64,000 nt of DNA from Streptococcus oralis. GTDB taxonomy: Bacteria > Bacillota > Bacilli > Lactobacillales > Streptococcaceae. The translations under genes were made by a program, and so were the position numbers. The notes under the pieces are model-generated. The model had not been told where the DNA came from. It saw only the letters and a program-made list of their open reading frames with translations, and did no database searches. How positions within the stretch are numbered: the first letter of the stretch is position 1; each line of letters begins with the position of its first letter. Shown one piece after another: positions 1 through 9,233 of the stretch. The stretch is from positions 1,275,501-1,339,500 of the forward strand of contig NZ_CP046524.1 of assembly GCF_021497945.1 (NCBI RefSeq), in the 5' to 3' direction.

Positions 1-242
1 TTCAAGTTGAGGTCTGCTAGGTCTTCATAGAAGTCCATCATCTCATCTGGCAATTCTCCATCTCCGTAAGTGTAAGTCGCAACGATAGCGATGTCCGCTT
101 CCAAGAAGTCTGAAGCGTCAACAGTCGTACATTCATCAACATCGACATCCAAGCCCAAATCACGCAATTTATCTGCTACAATATCTGCAATTTCTTCGGT
201 ATTACCGGTCATACTGGCAAATACAATTTTTGCTAATGCCAT
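1..242 (-). CDS. Flavodoxin (N-terminal part; gene runs off the window)
   Basis: The minus strand reads MALAKIVFASMTGNTEEIAD, the FMN phosphate-binding loop (S-M-T-G-N-T-E) typical of short-chain flavodoxins, followed by an acidic stretch and the TYTYGDGELP isoalloxazine loop. Flavodoxins are small cytosolic electron carriers with non-covalent FMN. The start is the ATG at 242, preceded by a strong GAGGAGG Shine-Dalgarno. A TATAAT box lies about 40 nt upstream. Only about 80 residues are visible and the C-terminus lies outside the window. The family assignment is firm; the redox partner is unknown. Confidence 0.93.
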   Translation of the reverse strand, partial: MALAKIVFASMTGNTEEIADIVADKLRDLGLDVDVDECTTVDASDFLEADIAIVATYTYGDGELPDEMMDFYEDLADLNL

Positions 243-345
243 ATCGTCCTCCTCAATTTATCTCCCTCCATTATATCATATCTTTTTCATTTTAAAAATA
301 AAAATTCTTGTGCTACAATGAAATGAGAAAGAATTGAGGTTACTT

Positions 346-1281
346 ATGGAAATTTGCCAGCAAATTTTAGAGAAAATCAAAGAATACGATACTATTATCA
401 TTCATCGTCATATGAAACCAGACCCTGATGCCTTGGGAAGTCAGGTAGGCTTGAAAGCCTTGCTCAATCACCATTTTCCAGAAAAGACCATCAAAGCTGT
501 TGGTTATAATGAACCGACTTTGACTTGGATGGCAGAAATGGATACTGTCCAAGATAGTGACTACCAAGGTGCTCTTGCTATTATTTGTGATACAGCGAAT
601 CGTCCGCGTATCGATGATAAACGCTATGAACAAGCTGATTTTACCATCAAAATCGATCACCATCCAAATGATGATGTTTATGGTGACCTATCTTGGGTGG
701 ATACAAGTTCAAGCAGTGCTAGTGAAATGATTACTCTATTTGCTCAAGAAAATCAGCTGGCTTTGTCTAGTGAAGCGGCACGACTTCTCTATGCAGGAAT
801 TGTCGGGGACACTGGGCGTTTTCTCTACCCGTCAACTAGTGCTCGTACCTTTAGAATAGCTGCCCAGCTCCGAGAAGTTGATTTTGACTTTGCTGGATTG
901 TCTCGTCAAATGGATACCATGAGCTTCAAGATTGCAAAACTTCAAGGCTATGTCTATGATCACTTAGAAGTTGATGAAAATGGAGCTGCTCGCGTTCTTC
1001 TCAGTCAAGAAATCTTGAAACAGTACAATGTTACCGACGCTGAAACCGCAGCGATTGTCGGTGCACCTGGTCGAATTGATACTGTTAAGGCTTGGGCTAT
1101 CTTTGTTGAACAAAATGATGGCCACTTCCGCGTTCGTATGCGCAGTAAAATCACCCCTATCAATGACATTGCCAAACAACACGACGGAGGAGGACACCCA
1201 TTAGCCAGTGGCGCCAATTCCTATAGTCTAGAAGAAAACGAAATCATCTACCAAAAACTAAAAAACTTGCTTAAAAACTGA
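346..1281 (+). CDS. pde2: DHH/DHHA1 phosphodiesterase (NrnA/Pde2 type)
   Basis: This 311-residue protein has a DHH domain (HRHMKPDPDALGSQ near residue 25, CDTANRPRI near 85, KIDHHPND near 105) and a C-terminal DHHA1 domain ending in the GGGHPLASGA signature. Stand-alone DHH-DHHA1 proteins hydrolyse pApA, short oligoribonucleotides and sometimes c-di-AMP using Mn. The pneumococcal homologue Pde2 works downstream of the membrane c-di-AMP hydrolase, so a role in c-di-AMP turnover is expected. I chose ATG 346 over an upstream in-frame TTG because TTGAGG lies 6 nt before it. It sits just ahead of rpmE2 on the same strand. Confidence 0.9.
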   Translation: MEICQQILEKIKEYDTIIIHRHMKPDPDALGSQVGLKALLNHHFPEKTIKAVGYNEPTLTWMAEMDTVQDSDYQGALAIICDTANRPRIDDKRYEQADFTIKIDHHPNDDVYGDLSWVDTSSSSASEMITLFAQENQLALSSEAARLLYAGIVGDTGRFLYPSTSARTFRIAAQLREVDFDFAGLSRQMDTMSFKIAKLQGYVYDHLEVDENGAARVLLSQEILKQYNVTDAETAAIVGAPGRIDTVKAWAIFVEQNDGHFRVRMRSKITPINDIAKQHDGGGHPLASGANSYSLEENEIIYQKLKNLLKN

Positions 1282-1289
1282 TAAAATAC

Positions 1290-1318
1290 TTGCCAAACTT
1301 TTCATAATCTGATAGACT
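1290..1318 (+). promoter_or_regulatory. Promoter of rpmE2
   Basis: TTGCCA at 1290-1295 and TAGACT at 1313-1318 are separated by 17 nt. The predicted transcript begins near 1325, leaving a leader of about 50 nt that contains the hairpin annotated next. Confidence 0.6.
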
Positions 1319-1332
1319 AGTAGGGTAACAAT

Positions 1333-1356
1333 CTATGGCTCGCAAAGAGACCATGG
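1333..1356 (+). promoter_or_regulatory. Leader hairpin of rpmE2, candidate L31 autoregulatory element
   Basis: CTATGGCTC (1333-1341) pairs with GAGACCATGG (1347-1356), leaving one bulged A and a short GCAAA loop. It lies between the promoter and the start codon of the L31 gene. Short hairpin leaders bound by L31 are known in several phyla including Firmicutes. Assigning this hairpin to that class is an inference from position and shape. Confidence 0.5.
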
Positions 1357-1376
1357 CAGAAAGGAAATATTGCAAA

Positions 1377-1619
1377 ATGAAAAAAGATATCCATCCAGAA
1401 TATCGCCCAGTTGTCTTCATGGACACAACTACTGGTTACAAATTCCTTAGCGGTTCAACAAAACGCTCTAACGAAACTGTTGAGTTCGAAGGCGAAACTT
1501 ACCCATTGATCCGTGTGGAAATTTCATCAGACTCACACCCATTCTACACTGGACGTCAAAAGTTCACTCAAGCAGATGGACGCGTGGATCGTTTCAACAA
1601 AAAATACGGTCTCAAATAA
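1377..1619 (+). CDS. rpmE2: 50S ribosomal protein L31 type B
   Basis: The 80-residue product [20 protein letters not shown]... is the type B (zinc-free, non-CxxC) L31 of Firmicutes, with the conserved [12 protein letters not shown] segment and the RVDRFNKKY tail. It binds the large subunit at the central protuberance and bridges to the small subunit. Start ATG 1377 has AAGGAAA upstream. An in-frame ATG at 1335 would add 14 unconserved residues and lies inside the leader hairpin, so it was rejected. A strong terminator follows, and then the remnant mobile islet. Confidence 0.95.
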   Translation: MKKDIHPEYRPVVFMDTTTGYKFLSGSTKRSNETVEFEGETYPLIRVEISSDSHPFYTGRQKFTQADGRVDRFNKKYGLK

Positions 1620-1652
1620 TCAACCGCATTTATTGCTTAAAAACGTTGATAC

Positions 1653-1690
1653 AAAGCCTTTTCCAAGAAATTGGAATTGGCTTTTTTGTT
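1653..1690 (+). terminator. Intrinsic terminator of rpmE2
   Basis: AAAGCC-TT-TTCCAA pairs with TTGGAA-TT-GGCTTT and is followed by a T-rich run. It ends just before the left copy of the 18-bp repeat. Confidence 0.8.
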
Positions 1691-1700
1691 TTTAATACCG

Positions 1701-1718
1701 TTTTTGGTACCGTCTTGG
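1701..1718. repeat. Left copy of an 18-bp direct repeat flanking the integrase/toxin-antitoxin islet (possible att site)
   Basis: TTTTTGGTACCGTCTTGG recurs at 2867-2884 with one difference (G to C at position 7). The pair encloses the integrase fragment and the toxin-antitoxin genes. The integrase stop codon is only 4 nt from this copy, the usual arrangement for an attL next to int. The att assignment is inference. Confidence 0.6.
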
Positions 1719-1722
1719 AAAA

Positions 1723-2106
1723 CTAACCTTTTGCACTATCCAGATAATCTACAAATTTTGTGATAGCTTTCTTCTCTCCTGCTACCGTAGAATGGCTATA
1801 GATATCCAAGGTCATCTGACTACTTGCATGCCCTAACCTTTTGGCTGCATTTACAGGATCAACACCCGTTTTAATCGTCAAGGTAGCATGAGTATGTCTG
1901 AAACCATGAGGAGTTATCTTCTTCAAGCCATGTTTCCTGATAATGCGCTTCAGTATACTATTGATATAGTCCTGATATAAAGGACTCTCTACCCATGCCT
2001 CCCAGACATAATGATAAGGAGAGTCTTCCTTTCCTGATTTGTTAATCAGGAAAGGAATAAGACCTTGTTTCACATCAGCTATAAATTCCTTAACGGCTTT
2101 AACCAA
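1723..2106 (-). pseudogene. Truncated tyrosine recombinase (phage/ICE-type integrase), catalytic C-terminus only
   Basis: About 127 residues remain. They contain the box II motif HGFRHTHATL (His-x-x-Arg), then LGHASSQMTLDIYSH with the second His and the nucleophilic Tyr. The arm-binding and core-binding domains and the first catalytic Arg are missing; complete relatives have roughly 370-400 residues. A stop codon closes the frame shortly upstream of 2106, so no full gene is present. The fragment lies directly against the left repeat and is read away from the toxin-antitoxin genes. It is a decayed remnant of an element that integrated downstream of rpmE2. Confidence 0.85.
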
Positions 2107-2129
2107 AACAGGGTTGAAGCCTTTTTTTC

Positions 2130-2158
2130 TTGATTAAAATCTATATCTAGTATATAAT
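2130..2158 (+). promoter_or_regulatory. Promoter and probable autoregulatory operator of the toxin-antitoxin operon
   Basis: TTGATT (2130-2135) and TATAAT (2153-2158) have a 17-nt spacer. The sequence from about 2141 to 2190 is rich in TATA-type palindromes (TATATC-TAG-TATATA, then ATATAT-TGGAG-ATATAT next to the start codon). Such symmetric sites fit binding by a ribbon-helix-helix antitoxin. Confidence 0.5.
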
Positions 2159-2189
2159 CAATTTATAACGTATATATTGGAGATATATC

Positions 2190-2474
2190 ATGGCTATAAA
2201 TTTATCGAAACAATACAATTTTAAACTGAATGAAGCCACTATGGAGCAAGCTAGAGCCATTATCAAGGAAAAGGGGATGACCATGACAGATGCTATTTCT
2301 TTATTTGTGGAGCAAATAGTCCTGGAGCAAGATTTGCCTATTAAGACGGCCGAAGATCTACATAGAGAACAGTTGATTGAAGAATTACAAGCCCAATCTG
2401 AACGTGCCTTGAGAGAATACGAAGCAGGAGAAGGGACTTCCCTAGACGATATGAGGGTACGCTATGGTTTATAA
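2190..2474 (+). CDS. RelB/DinJ-family antitoxin
   Basis: The 94-residue protein begins with a ribbon-helix-helix-like segment (INLSKQYNFKLNEATMEQAR, then MTMTDAISLFVEQIV), typical of RelB/DinJ antitoxins. An acidic C-terminal tail (residues about 60-94) is the likely toxin-neutralising part. It overlaps the toxin gene by 11 nt, which suggests translational coupling. RHH antitoxins dimerise, repress their own promoter and are degraded by Clp/Lon proteases. The pair sits in a remnant mobile islet, so it may stabilise the islet or be an orphan. Confidence 0.8.
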   Translation: MAINLSKQYNFKLNEATMEQARAIIKEKGMTMTDAISLFVEQIVLEQDLPIKTAEDLHREQLIEELQAQSERALREYEAGEGTSLDDMRVRYGL

Positions 2475-2832
2475 AGTGATTGCTTCAAAAGAGGTCGAGC
2501 AAGCTATCGACAATATACACGACTATATAGCTACGGTACTTCTATCTCCTCAATCTGCCAAAAATACTGTGGCTAAAATTTTAGACAGCTTAAAAAGTTT
2601 AGAAATCTTTCCTGAAGCAGGTTTTGATGATAATGAGAAAATCGGAGTAAAGATTAACAGCAAGTATCCCACACGAGGAAAAATTATTGACCAATATGTT
2701 TTGCTTTACTTCATCGACCAAAAACGAAACACTGTTTTTTTATCTCACCTATTCCACACAAAAAGCGACTATGTCACTTTGCTACAAAAAGGCAATAAAA
2801 AAAAGCCCAAATACTTGAGACAACTTTCTTAA
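2464..2832 (+). CDS. RelE/ParE-superfamily toxin
   Basis: The 122-residue product opens with the ParE/RelE pattern (MVYKVIASKEVEQAIDNIHD), has the central LKSLEIFPEAGF segment common in plasmid-stabilisation toxins, and continues with a strand-rich half (YVLLYFID, TVFLSHLFH). Members either cleave ribosome-bound mRNA (RelE) or poison gyrase (ParE). The sequence alone does not decide between them, though the N-terminus is more ParE-like. A lysine-rich tail (GNKKKPKYLRQLS) extends past the usual end of the fold. It shares the antitoxin promoter. Confidence 0.78.
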   Translation: MVYKVIASKEVEQAIDNIHDYIATVLLSPQSAKNTVAKILDSLKSLEIFPEAGFDDNEKIGVKINSKYPTRGKIIDQYVLLYFIDQKRNTVFLSHLFHTKSDYVTLLQKGNKKKPKYLRQLS

Positions 2833-2866
2833 TTTTATAAGCTCCGAAACCTTAATTTTTGGCACC

Positions 2867-2884
2867 TTTTTGCTACCGTCTTGG
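2867..2884. repeat. Right copy of the 18-bp direct repeat
   Basis: TTTTTGCTACCGTCTTGG matches the left copy at 1701-1718 in 17 of 18 positions. The distance between copies is 1.17 kb. Beyond it, AATACGGTAT (2891-2900) partly mirrors AATACCG on the left side. Confidence 0.6.
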
Positions 2885-2911
2885 TTTAACAATACGGTAT
2901 CAAATAATTAT

Positions 2912-2947
2912 AAAAGAACCTGAGACAAAATAGTTCTCAGATTCTTT
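2912..2947 (-). terminator. Terminator at the end of the pyr operon
   Basis: AAGAATCTGAGA and TCTCAGGTTCTTTT pair on the minus strand directly after the carB stop, with T residues following. The plus strand also shows T after the stem, so it may work in both directions. Confidence 0.65.
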
Positions 2948-2955
2948 TTTCTTGA

Positions 2956-5900
2956 TTAAATAGCTTCTGTGACAAAACTACGACTTTCTAGTACTTTGAG
3001 CATGGCATCTGCCGTATCTAGAGCTGTAAAGAGTGGTACACCGTGTTCAATGGCCGAACGGCGGATTTGCTCACCATCTTCGTCAGCAGTTCGCTTGGTT
3101 CCGACAGTATTGATGATCGCTTGAATTTTCCCTTTGCGGACAAAGCTTGGTATATCCTTCTCATCATCGCCAATCTTACCAACAGGCTGGGCATGCAGTC
3201 CATGACTAGCAAAGAAGGCTGCTGTTCCTTCTGTCGCGAGGATACCGTAACCAATATTTTGGAAACGATGAGCCAAGTCCAAGGCTTCTTCTTTGGCATC
3301 ATCAGCGATGGTAAATACAACGTTACCAAAAGTTGGCAAGTGTAAGTAAGAAGCTTCAAAGGCCTTATAGAGAGCTTTTTCAAGAGTAGTATCAGAACCC
3401 ATGACTTCACCTGTTGACTTCATTTCAGGACCGAGCAAGCTATCTACCTTAGCTAGTTTCGTAAAGGAGAAGACAGGCGCCTTGATATGAACGCGAGTGC
3501 TTTCAGGATAAAGTCCATCTTGGTAACCAAGTTCTTCAAGACTTTGCCCAAGAATGAGCTTAGTCGCTACTTGAGCCATAGGAATATTAGTTACCTTAGA
3601 AAGGAATGGCACCGTACGGCTGGCACGTGGGTTCACCTCAATGACATAGACTTTTTCATCTTTGATAACAAACTGGATGTTCATCATACCAAGACAGTTA
3701 AGGCCAATTGCTAGGCGTTTCGTGTAGTCTGCGATGGTTTCCTGAACCTTTTGCGACAAGGTTTGTGGTGGGTAAACGGCCATTGAGTCACCTGAGTGGA
3801 CACCAGCACGTTCGATATGTTCCATGATACCAGGGATGAGAACATTTTCTCCATCTGAAATGGCATCGACTTCACACTCTTGCCCAACGATGTAAGAATC
3901 AACAAGGACTGGATGATCTGGGCTTGCCTTAACAGCCGTACGCATGTAAGAACGAAGGTCTTCTTCGTTTTCAACGATTTCCATGGCACGTCCACCCAAG
4001 ACATATGAAGGGCGAACGAGGACTGGGAAACCAATCTTGCGAGCTGCAAGCACAGCTTCTTCTTCATTGGTGGCTGTTTGGCCAGGTGGCTGTGGAATAT
4101 CCAAGTCTTTAAGAGCTTGCTCAAAGAGATCGCGGTCTTCCGCGCGATCCAAGTCACCGACTTGCGTTCCCAGAATGGTCACACCTGCTTTTGCCAATGG
4201 CTCTGCAAGGTTGATAGCTGTTTGACCACCGAACTGAACGATAACCCCTTTTGGTTGCTCAAGGTCAATGACATTCATGACATCTTCAAAAGTCAACGGT
4301 TCAAAGTAGAGCTTGTCAGATACCGAGAAGTCCGTTGAAACTGTCTCTGGGTTTGAGTTCATGATAATAGCTTCATGGCCAGCTGCCTGGATAGCCTTAA
4401 CCGAGTGAACAGTCGCATAGTCAAACTCAACCCCTTGCCCGATACGGATTGGACCTGAACCTAGAACTAGAACGGATTCCTTATCAGACTTGATAGACTC
4501 ATTTTCCCAACCATAGGTTGAATAGAAGTATGGTGTTTCAGAGTCGAACTCTGCCGCACAGGTATCGACCATCTTGTAAACTGGGACAATCTTGTTTTCC
4601 AAGCGAAGTTGGCGAACTTGGTCAGCTGTCGTTTTCCAGAGTTCAGCAATCTTACGGTCTGAGAAACCATTGAGTTTGGCTGTTTTCAAGATTTCTAAAT
4701 CTTGTGGATGGGCACCCAATTCCTGCTCAATTTCAAAGATGTGCAAGAGTTTATCCAGATAGAAGATATCAATCTTAGTCAATTCAGCAATTTCTTCTGG
4801 AGTATAGCCACGGCGAATGGCTTCTGATACGTAGAAGAGACGGTCATCTTGGGCTTTAACAACTTTTTCAATCAAGGCATCATCAGAAACTGCTGCAAGT
4901 TCAGGCATTTCATTGTGGTGCACCCCAATTTCAAGGGAGCGACAGGCCTTAAGGAGAGATTCTTCGATGTTTCGACCGATAGCCATGACTTCTCCAGTGG
5001 CCTTCATCTGTGTCCCAAGACGGCGCTCACCTTTTTCAAACTTGTCAAATGGGAAACGTGGAATCTTGGCAACCACGTAGTCAAGGGCTGGTTCAAACAT
5101 GGCATAGGTTGAACCCGTGACTGGGTTAATAACCTCATCCAAGGTCAAACCGACGGCAATCTTAGCAGCCAATTTGGCAATTGGGTAACCTGTCGCCTTA
5201 GAAGCAAGGGCTGACGAACGCGATACACGAGGGTTTACTTCGATGACATAGTACTTGAAGCTGTGGGGATCAAGGGCCAGCTGAACGTTACACCCACCTT
5301 CAATCTTGAGGGCGCGAATAATGCTCAAGCTCGCGTCACGTAGCATTTGGTTTTCATAGTCAGACATGGTTTGCGCAGGGGCGAATACGATGGAATCCCC
5401 TGTGTGAATCCCAACTGGGTCAAAGTTTTCCATGTTACAAACAACAAGGGCATTGTCAGCCGAGTCACGCATCACTTCGTATTCGATTTCCTTGAAGCCT
5501 GCAATCGAACGCTCAATCAAACACTGGGTAACAGGTGACAATTTCAACCCATTTTCAGCGATTTCGCGCAATTCTTCCTCATTGGCACACATACCACCAC
5601 CAGTACCACCAAGGGTAAAGGCTGGACGGACAATCACTGGGTAGCCGATTGATGCTGCAAAAGCAACAGCTTCCTCAACTGTGTTGACAATTTCAGATTC
5701 TGGAATTGGTTGCTCAAGCTCTTCCATCAATTGTTTAAAGAGGTCACGGTCCTCCGCTTGGTCAATGGCAGACAATTTAGTACCTAGAAGCTCTACTCCA
5801 AGCTCATCTAGAATGCCATTTTTAGACAATTCCATGGCCATGTTGAGACCCGTCTGACCACCGAGAGTAGGCAGCAAAGCATCAGGACGTTCCTTACGGA

Positions 5901-6132
5901 GAATACGTGTCACAAATTCAAGTGTGATTGGTTCAATATAAACCTTGTCCGCAATCTCCTTATCCGTCATGATAGTGGCAGGGTTTGAGTTCACCAAGAC
6001 AACTTCATAACCTTCCTCTTTCAACGACAAGCAGGCCTGGGTCCCCGCGTAGTCAAACTCAGCAGCCTGACCAATAATAATCGGACCAGAACCAATCACC
6101 ATAATTTTTTGAATATCAGTACGTTTAGGCAT
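2956..6132 (-). CDS. carB: Carbamoyl-phosphate synthase large subunit
   Basis: At 1058 residues this is the usual length. It makes carbamoyl phosphate from bicarbonate, ATP and glutamine-derived ammonia for pyrimidine and arginine synthesis. Two homologous ATP-grasp halves are visible, opening with [20 protein letters not shown] (about 12) and [20 protein letters not shown] (about 565). Each carries an EVNPR metal-site motif ([24 protein letters not shown]). A C-terminal MGS-like allosteric domain starts near residue 930. The start MPKRTDIQ matches the family exactly, yet no Shine-Dalgarno precedes it (see findings). The 294-bp gap from carA is unusually long and highly folded. Confidence 0.97.
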   Translation of the reverse strand: MPKRTDIQKIMVIGSGPIIIGQAAEFDYAGTQACLSLKEEGYEVVLVNSNPATIMTDKEIADKVYIEPITLEFVTRILRKERPDALLPTLGGQTGLNMAMELSKNGILDELGVELLGTKLSAIDQAEDRDLFKQLMEELEQPIPESEIVNTVEEAVAFAASIGYPVIVRPAFTLGGTGGGMCANEEELREIAENGLKLSPVTQCLIERSIAGFKEIEYEVMRDSADNALVVCNMENFDPVGIHTGDSIVFAPAQTMSDYENQMLRDASLSIIRALKIEGGCNVQLALDPHSFKYYVIEVNPRVSRSSALASKATGYPIAKLAAKIAVGLTLDEVINPVTGSTYAMFEPALDYVVAKIPRFPFDKFEKGERRLGTQMKATGEVMAIGRNIEESLLKACRSLEIGVHHNEMPELAAVSDDALIEKVVKAQDDRLFYVSEAIRRGYTPEEIAELTKIDIFYLDKLLHIFEIEQELGAHPQDLEILKTAKLNGFSDRKIAELWKTTADQVRQLRLENKIVPVYKMVDTCAAEFDSETPYFYSTYGWENESIKSDKESVLVLGSGPIRIGQGVEFDYATVHSVKAIQAAGHEAIIMNSNPETVSTDFSVSDKLYFEPLTFEDVMNVIDLEQPKGVIVQFGGQTAINLAEPLAKAGVTILGTQVGDLDRAEDRDLFEQALKDLDIPQPPGQTATNEEEAVLAARKIGFPVLVRPSYVLGGRAMEIVENEEDLRSYMRTAVKASPDHPVLVDSYIVGQECEVDAISDGENVLIPGIMEHIERAGVHSGDSMAVYPPQTLSQKVQETIADYTKRLAIGLNCLGMMNIQFVIKDEKVYVIEVNPRASRTVPFLSKVTNIPMAQVATKLILGQSLEELGYQDGLYPESTRVHIKAPVFSFTKLAKVDSLLGPEMKSTGEVMGSDTTLEKALYKAFEASYLHLPTFGNVVFTIADDAKEEALDLAHRFQNIGYGILATEGTAAFFASHGLHAQPVGKIGDDEKDIPSFVRKGKIQAIINTVGTKRTADEDGEQIRRSAIEHGVPLFTALDTADAMLKVLESRSFVTEAI

Positions 6133-6156
6133 TTATAAGATATTAAGGGCGTCAAG

Positions 6157-6300
6157 CGGACAAAGCTAAAATAGGAGTTATGACGAAGAACCCTCAGTTC
6201 TAGGAATAACTATCTTTTTAGCACCGTCCGTAGCCCGTATTCAGTTCAGCAAATACGGACCACCCCCTTCTCCTTTCTATTCGGCAACTCTCAGGTTGCC
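6157..6300 (-). promoter_or_regulatory. Structured carA-carB intercistronic leader with competing hairpins
   Basis: On the transcript, GGCAAC/GTTGCC closes a 6-bp hairpin (6300-6283). CCGTATT/AATACGG forms a second (6258-6235). A long arm runs from 6230 to 6157 with four consecutive stems of 5, 7, 6 and 5 bp (CGGAC/GTCCG, GCTAAAA/TTTTAGC, AGTTAT/ATAACT, AGAAC/GTTCT). The CGGAC segment at 6226-6230 can instead pair upstream with GTCCG at 6256-6260 (7 bp with neighbours), so two folds compete. No T-run follows, so this is not an ordinary terminator. Function unknown. Confidence 0.6.
6246..6263 (-). CDS. Possible five-codon leader peptide upstream of carB
   Basis: GTG-GTC-CGT-ATT-TGC-TGA (M-V-R-I-C) begins 6 nt after AGGAG within AAGGAGAAGGGGGTG, the only good Shine-Dalgarno in the carA-carB spacer. 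Its codons overlap the bases that form the 6235-6258 hairpin and the competing GTCCGTA pairing. A translating ribosome would therefore change the fold. Whether it is translated is unknown. Confidence 0.35.
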   Translation of the reverse strand: MVRIC

Positions 6301-6426
6301 ATTAAATAAATTCTCCGATGATTTTTCAATAATAAATCGAGTGTAAAAATTTTCAGCATCTCATTGATCAACTAAAAGAAAGGACTTGCCTTTTTATTCG
6401 ACAAGCCTCTGACAGAGTTTCCTATA

Positions 6427-7509
6427 TCAGCGATTAGCAGATTTAAACGACTCCATCATTTCGATAAATTCATCAAAGAGATAGCTTGCATCGTGCGGTC
6501 CTGGAGCTGCATCTGGGTGGAATTGCACAGAGAAACCTGGTTGGTATCTGTGACGCACACCTTCAACTGACTTGTCATTGATTTCTTCATGGGTAATAAT
6601 CAAATGCTCTGGCAAATCCTCACGGCTAACCGCATAACCATGGTTCTGGCTAGTAAAGTCTACTCGACCTGTTGCAATTTCACGCACCGCGTGGTTAAAT
6701 CCACGGTGACCAAACTTCATCTTGTAGGTCTTGGCTCCATTTGCCATAGCAAAAAGTTGGTGCCCCATACAGATACCAAAGATTGGAATTTTCCCTTGCA
6801 CACCACGAATCATATCGAGTGCCTGAGGAACATCTTCTGGATTTCCTGGACCGTTTGACAACATGACCCCGTCAGGATGGAGATGGAGAATTTCTTCTGC
6901 TGTTGTTGTGTATGGAACAACGGTCACGTTACAGTTACGCTTAGATAGTTCGCGTAAGATGGAGTGTTTGAGACCAAAGTCTACCAATACGACACTCAAT
7001 CCAACTCCAGGAGCAGGATAAGCTGTCTTAGTAGAGACTTGCTTGATATTATCTGTCGGTAGAACTGTCGCTTGGAGCTGGTCTATGATATGGTCCATGG
7101 TATCACCAACATGCGTAAGGGTTGCACGCATAGTACCATGCTTACGGATAATTTTTGTAAGAGCACGGGTATCAATTCCTGAGATACCAGGAATTTTCTT
7201 AACTTTCAAGAATTCATCCAAGGTCATTTGATTGCGCCAGTTGCTAGCTCTACGCGCTTCTTCAAAAACTACTACTCCCTTACATGTAGGAGTGATTGAC
7301 TCGTAGTCGTCACGGTTAATTCCATAATTTCCCACCAAAGGGTAGGTAAAGGTTAAGATTTGTCCATTATAAGACTGGTCTGTAATGGATTCTTGGTAAC
7401 CAGTCATCCCTGTGTTAAAGACGATTTCCCCTGTTACATCAATATCTGCTCCGAAGGACTTGCCTTCAAATACTGTACCATCTTCTAATACTAGAAGTCG
7501 TTTTTTCAT
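6427..7509 (-). CDS. carA: Carbamoyl-phosphate synthase small subunit (glutamine amidotransferase)
   Basis: This 360-residue class I amidotransferase supplies ammonia to CarB. The N-terminal CPSase domain ([15 protein letters not shown]...) is followed by a GATase domain with the nucleophile elbow FGICMGHQL and the catalytic His/Glu in [11 protein letters not shown]. It follows pyrB by 49 nt in the pyr operon and shares the PyrR-controlled transcript. The carB gene lies 294 bp downstream, so the two subunits are not closely spaced here. Confidence 0.97.
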   Translation of the reverse strand: MKKRLLVLEDGTVFEGKSFGADIDVTGEIVFNTGMTGYQESITDQSYNGQILTFTYPLVGNYGINRDDYESITPTCKGVVVFEEARRASNWRNQMTLDEFLKVKKIPGISGIDTRALTKIIRKHGTMRATLTHVGDTMDHIIDQLQATVLPTDNIKQVSTKTAYPAPGVGLSVVLVDFGLKHSILRELSKRNCNVTVVPYTTTAEEILHLHPDGVMLSNGPGNPEDVPQALDMIRGVQGKIPIFGICMGHQLFAMANGAKTYKMKFGHRGFNHAVREIATGRVDFTSQNHGYAVSREDLPEHLIITHEEINDKSVEGVRHRYQPGFSVQFHPDAAPGPHDASYLFDEFIEMMESFKSANR

Positions 7510-7558
7510 CTACTCACCTCTCGTTGATGCTCTCAGACATCTTTTAACGCTTTGTGCC

Positions 7559-8482
7559 TTATTTTGCTTTTCTGTAGGCCAGCACGGATTCTAAAATTGC
7601 CATTCTGACAAAGACACCGTTGGTCATTTGCTGAACAATACGTGATTTCGGTGCTTCTACCAAGTGATCAGCGATTTCCACATCACGATTGACTGGAGCT
7701 GGGTGCATAAGGATTGCTTTTTCTTTCAGGCGGTCATAGCGTTCTTGTGTCAAACCATGCTGGATATGGTAGTTTTCTTTTGAAAATCCTGTCACAATTT
7801 CATGACGTTCATGCTGCACACGAAGAAACATCATAACATCTACTTGATCAATCACCTCATCAATTGATACAAAGCGACCGTAATGTTCAAACTCCTCACT
7901 TCTCCATTCCTCAGGACCTGCAAAGTAAAGCTCCGCTCCCAAGCGTTTAAGGATTTGCATATTAGACTTAGCTACCCGTGAGTGGTTTAGATCGCCAGCG
8001 ATAGCCACCTTAAGACCTTCAAAATGTCCAAATTCTTCATAAATTGTCATCAAGTCAAGCAAACTTTGGCTAGGGTGTTGCCCTGAACCGTCCCCACCAT
8101 TGATAATCGAAGTTGTGATGGTCGGGCTAGCAATCAATTCTCTGTAGTAGTCCACCTCTGGGTGACGAATGACACAAGCATCCACTCCTAGTGCGGAAAG
8201 CGTCAAGATTGTGTCATAGAGTGTTTCACCCTTATTCACTGAACTGGTCTTCACATCGAAATCCAAAAGATCAAGTCCAAGTTTCAGTTCTGCTACCTCA
8301 AAGGATTTGTGGGTACGAGTTGAACTTTCAAAGAAAAGGTTGGAAACAATATGCTGTTCCTCATAAGAAGTACTCGCTCCGTTTTTAAATTCGATTCCTC
8401 GTTTAATCAATTTCATTACTTGTTCTACAGTAAGGTCTTCCATTGAAACGACATGTTGCAAAGCTTGTTGATTTTCTGACAT
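7559..8482 (-). CDS. pyrB: Aspartate carbamoyltransferase catalytic subunit
   Basis: The 307-residue enzyme joins carbamoyl phosphate and aspartate, the first committed step of pyrimidine synthesis. Visible motifs are [13 protein letters not shown] (carbamoyl-phosphate loop, residues about 50), HPSQSLLDL (about 136), the [11 protein letters not shown] hinge, and the late HPAPVNRD segment. There is no regulatory PyrI nearby, as usual in Firmicutes. It begins 21 nt after pyrR and belongs to pyrR-pyrB-carA-carB. Confidence 0.97.
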   Translation of the reverse strand: MSENQQALQHVVSMEDLTVEQVMKLIKRGIEFKNGASTSYEEQHIVSNLFFESSTRTHKSFEVAELKLGLDLLDFDVKTSSVNKGETLYDTILTLSALGVDACVIRHPEVDYYRELIASPTITTSIINGGDGSGQHPSQSLLDLMTIYEEFGHFEGLKVAIAGDLNHSRVAKSNMQILKRLGAELYFAGPEEWRSEEFEHYGRFVSIDEVIDQVDVMMFLRVQHERHEIVTGFSKENYHIQHGLTQERYDRLKEKAILMHPAPVNRDVEIADHLVEAPKSRIVQQMTNGVFVRMAILESVLAYRKAK

Positions 8483-8503
8483 TTTTTTACTCCTTTTAGT
8501 GTT

Positions 8504-9181
<678 letters not shown>

Positions 9182-9210
9182 ACTATATCACAAAGAAAGG
9201 ATCAATGCAA
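9182..9210 (-). promoter_or_regulatory. Promoter of the pyrR-pyrB-carA-carB operon
   Basis: On the minus strand TTGCAT (9205-9210) and TATAGT (9182-9187) are 17 nt apart, immediately upstream of the PyrR leader. Confidence 0.7.
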
Positions 9211-9233
9211 GAAAAAAACATAAAATTTTCATC

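Noticed and set aside
1335..1376. ATG 1335 as rpmE2 start
   Set aside because: The added residues are absent from L31 and the codon is inside the leader hairpin.
6261..6300. PyrR binding site in the carA-carB spacer
   Set aside because: The GGCAAC-CTGAGA-GTTGCC hairpin lacks the TCCCGTGAGG loop seen in the pyrR and uraA leaders.
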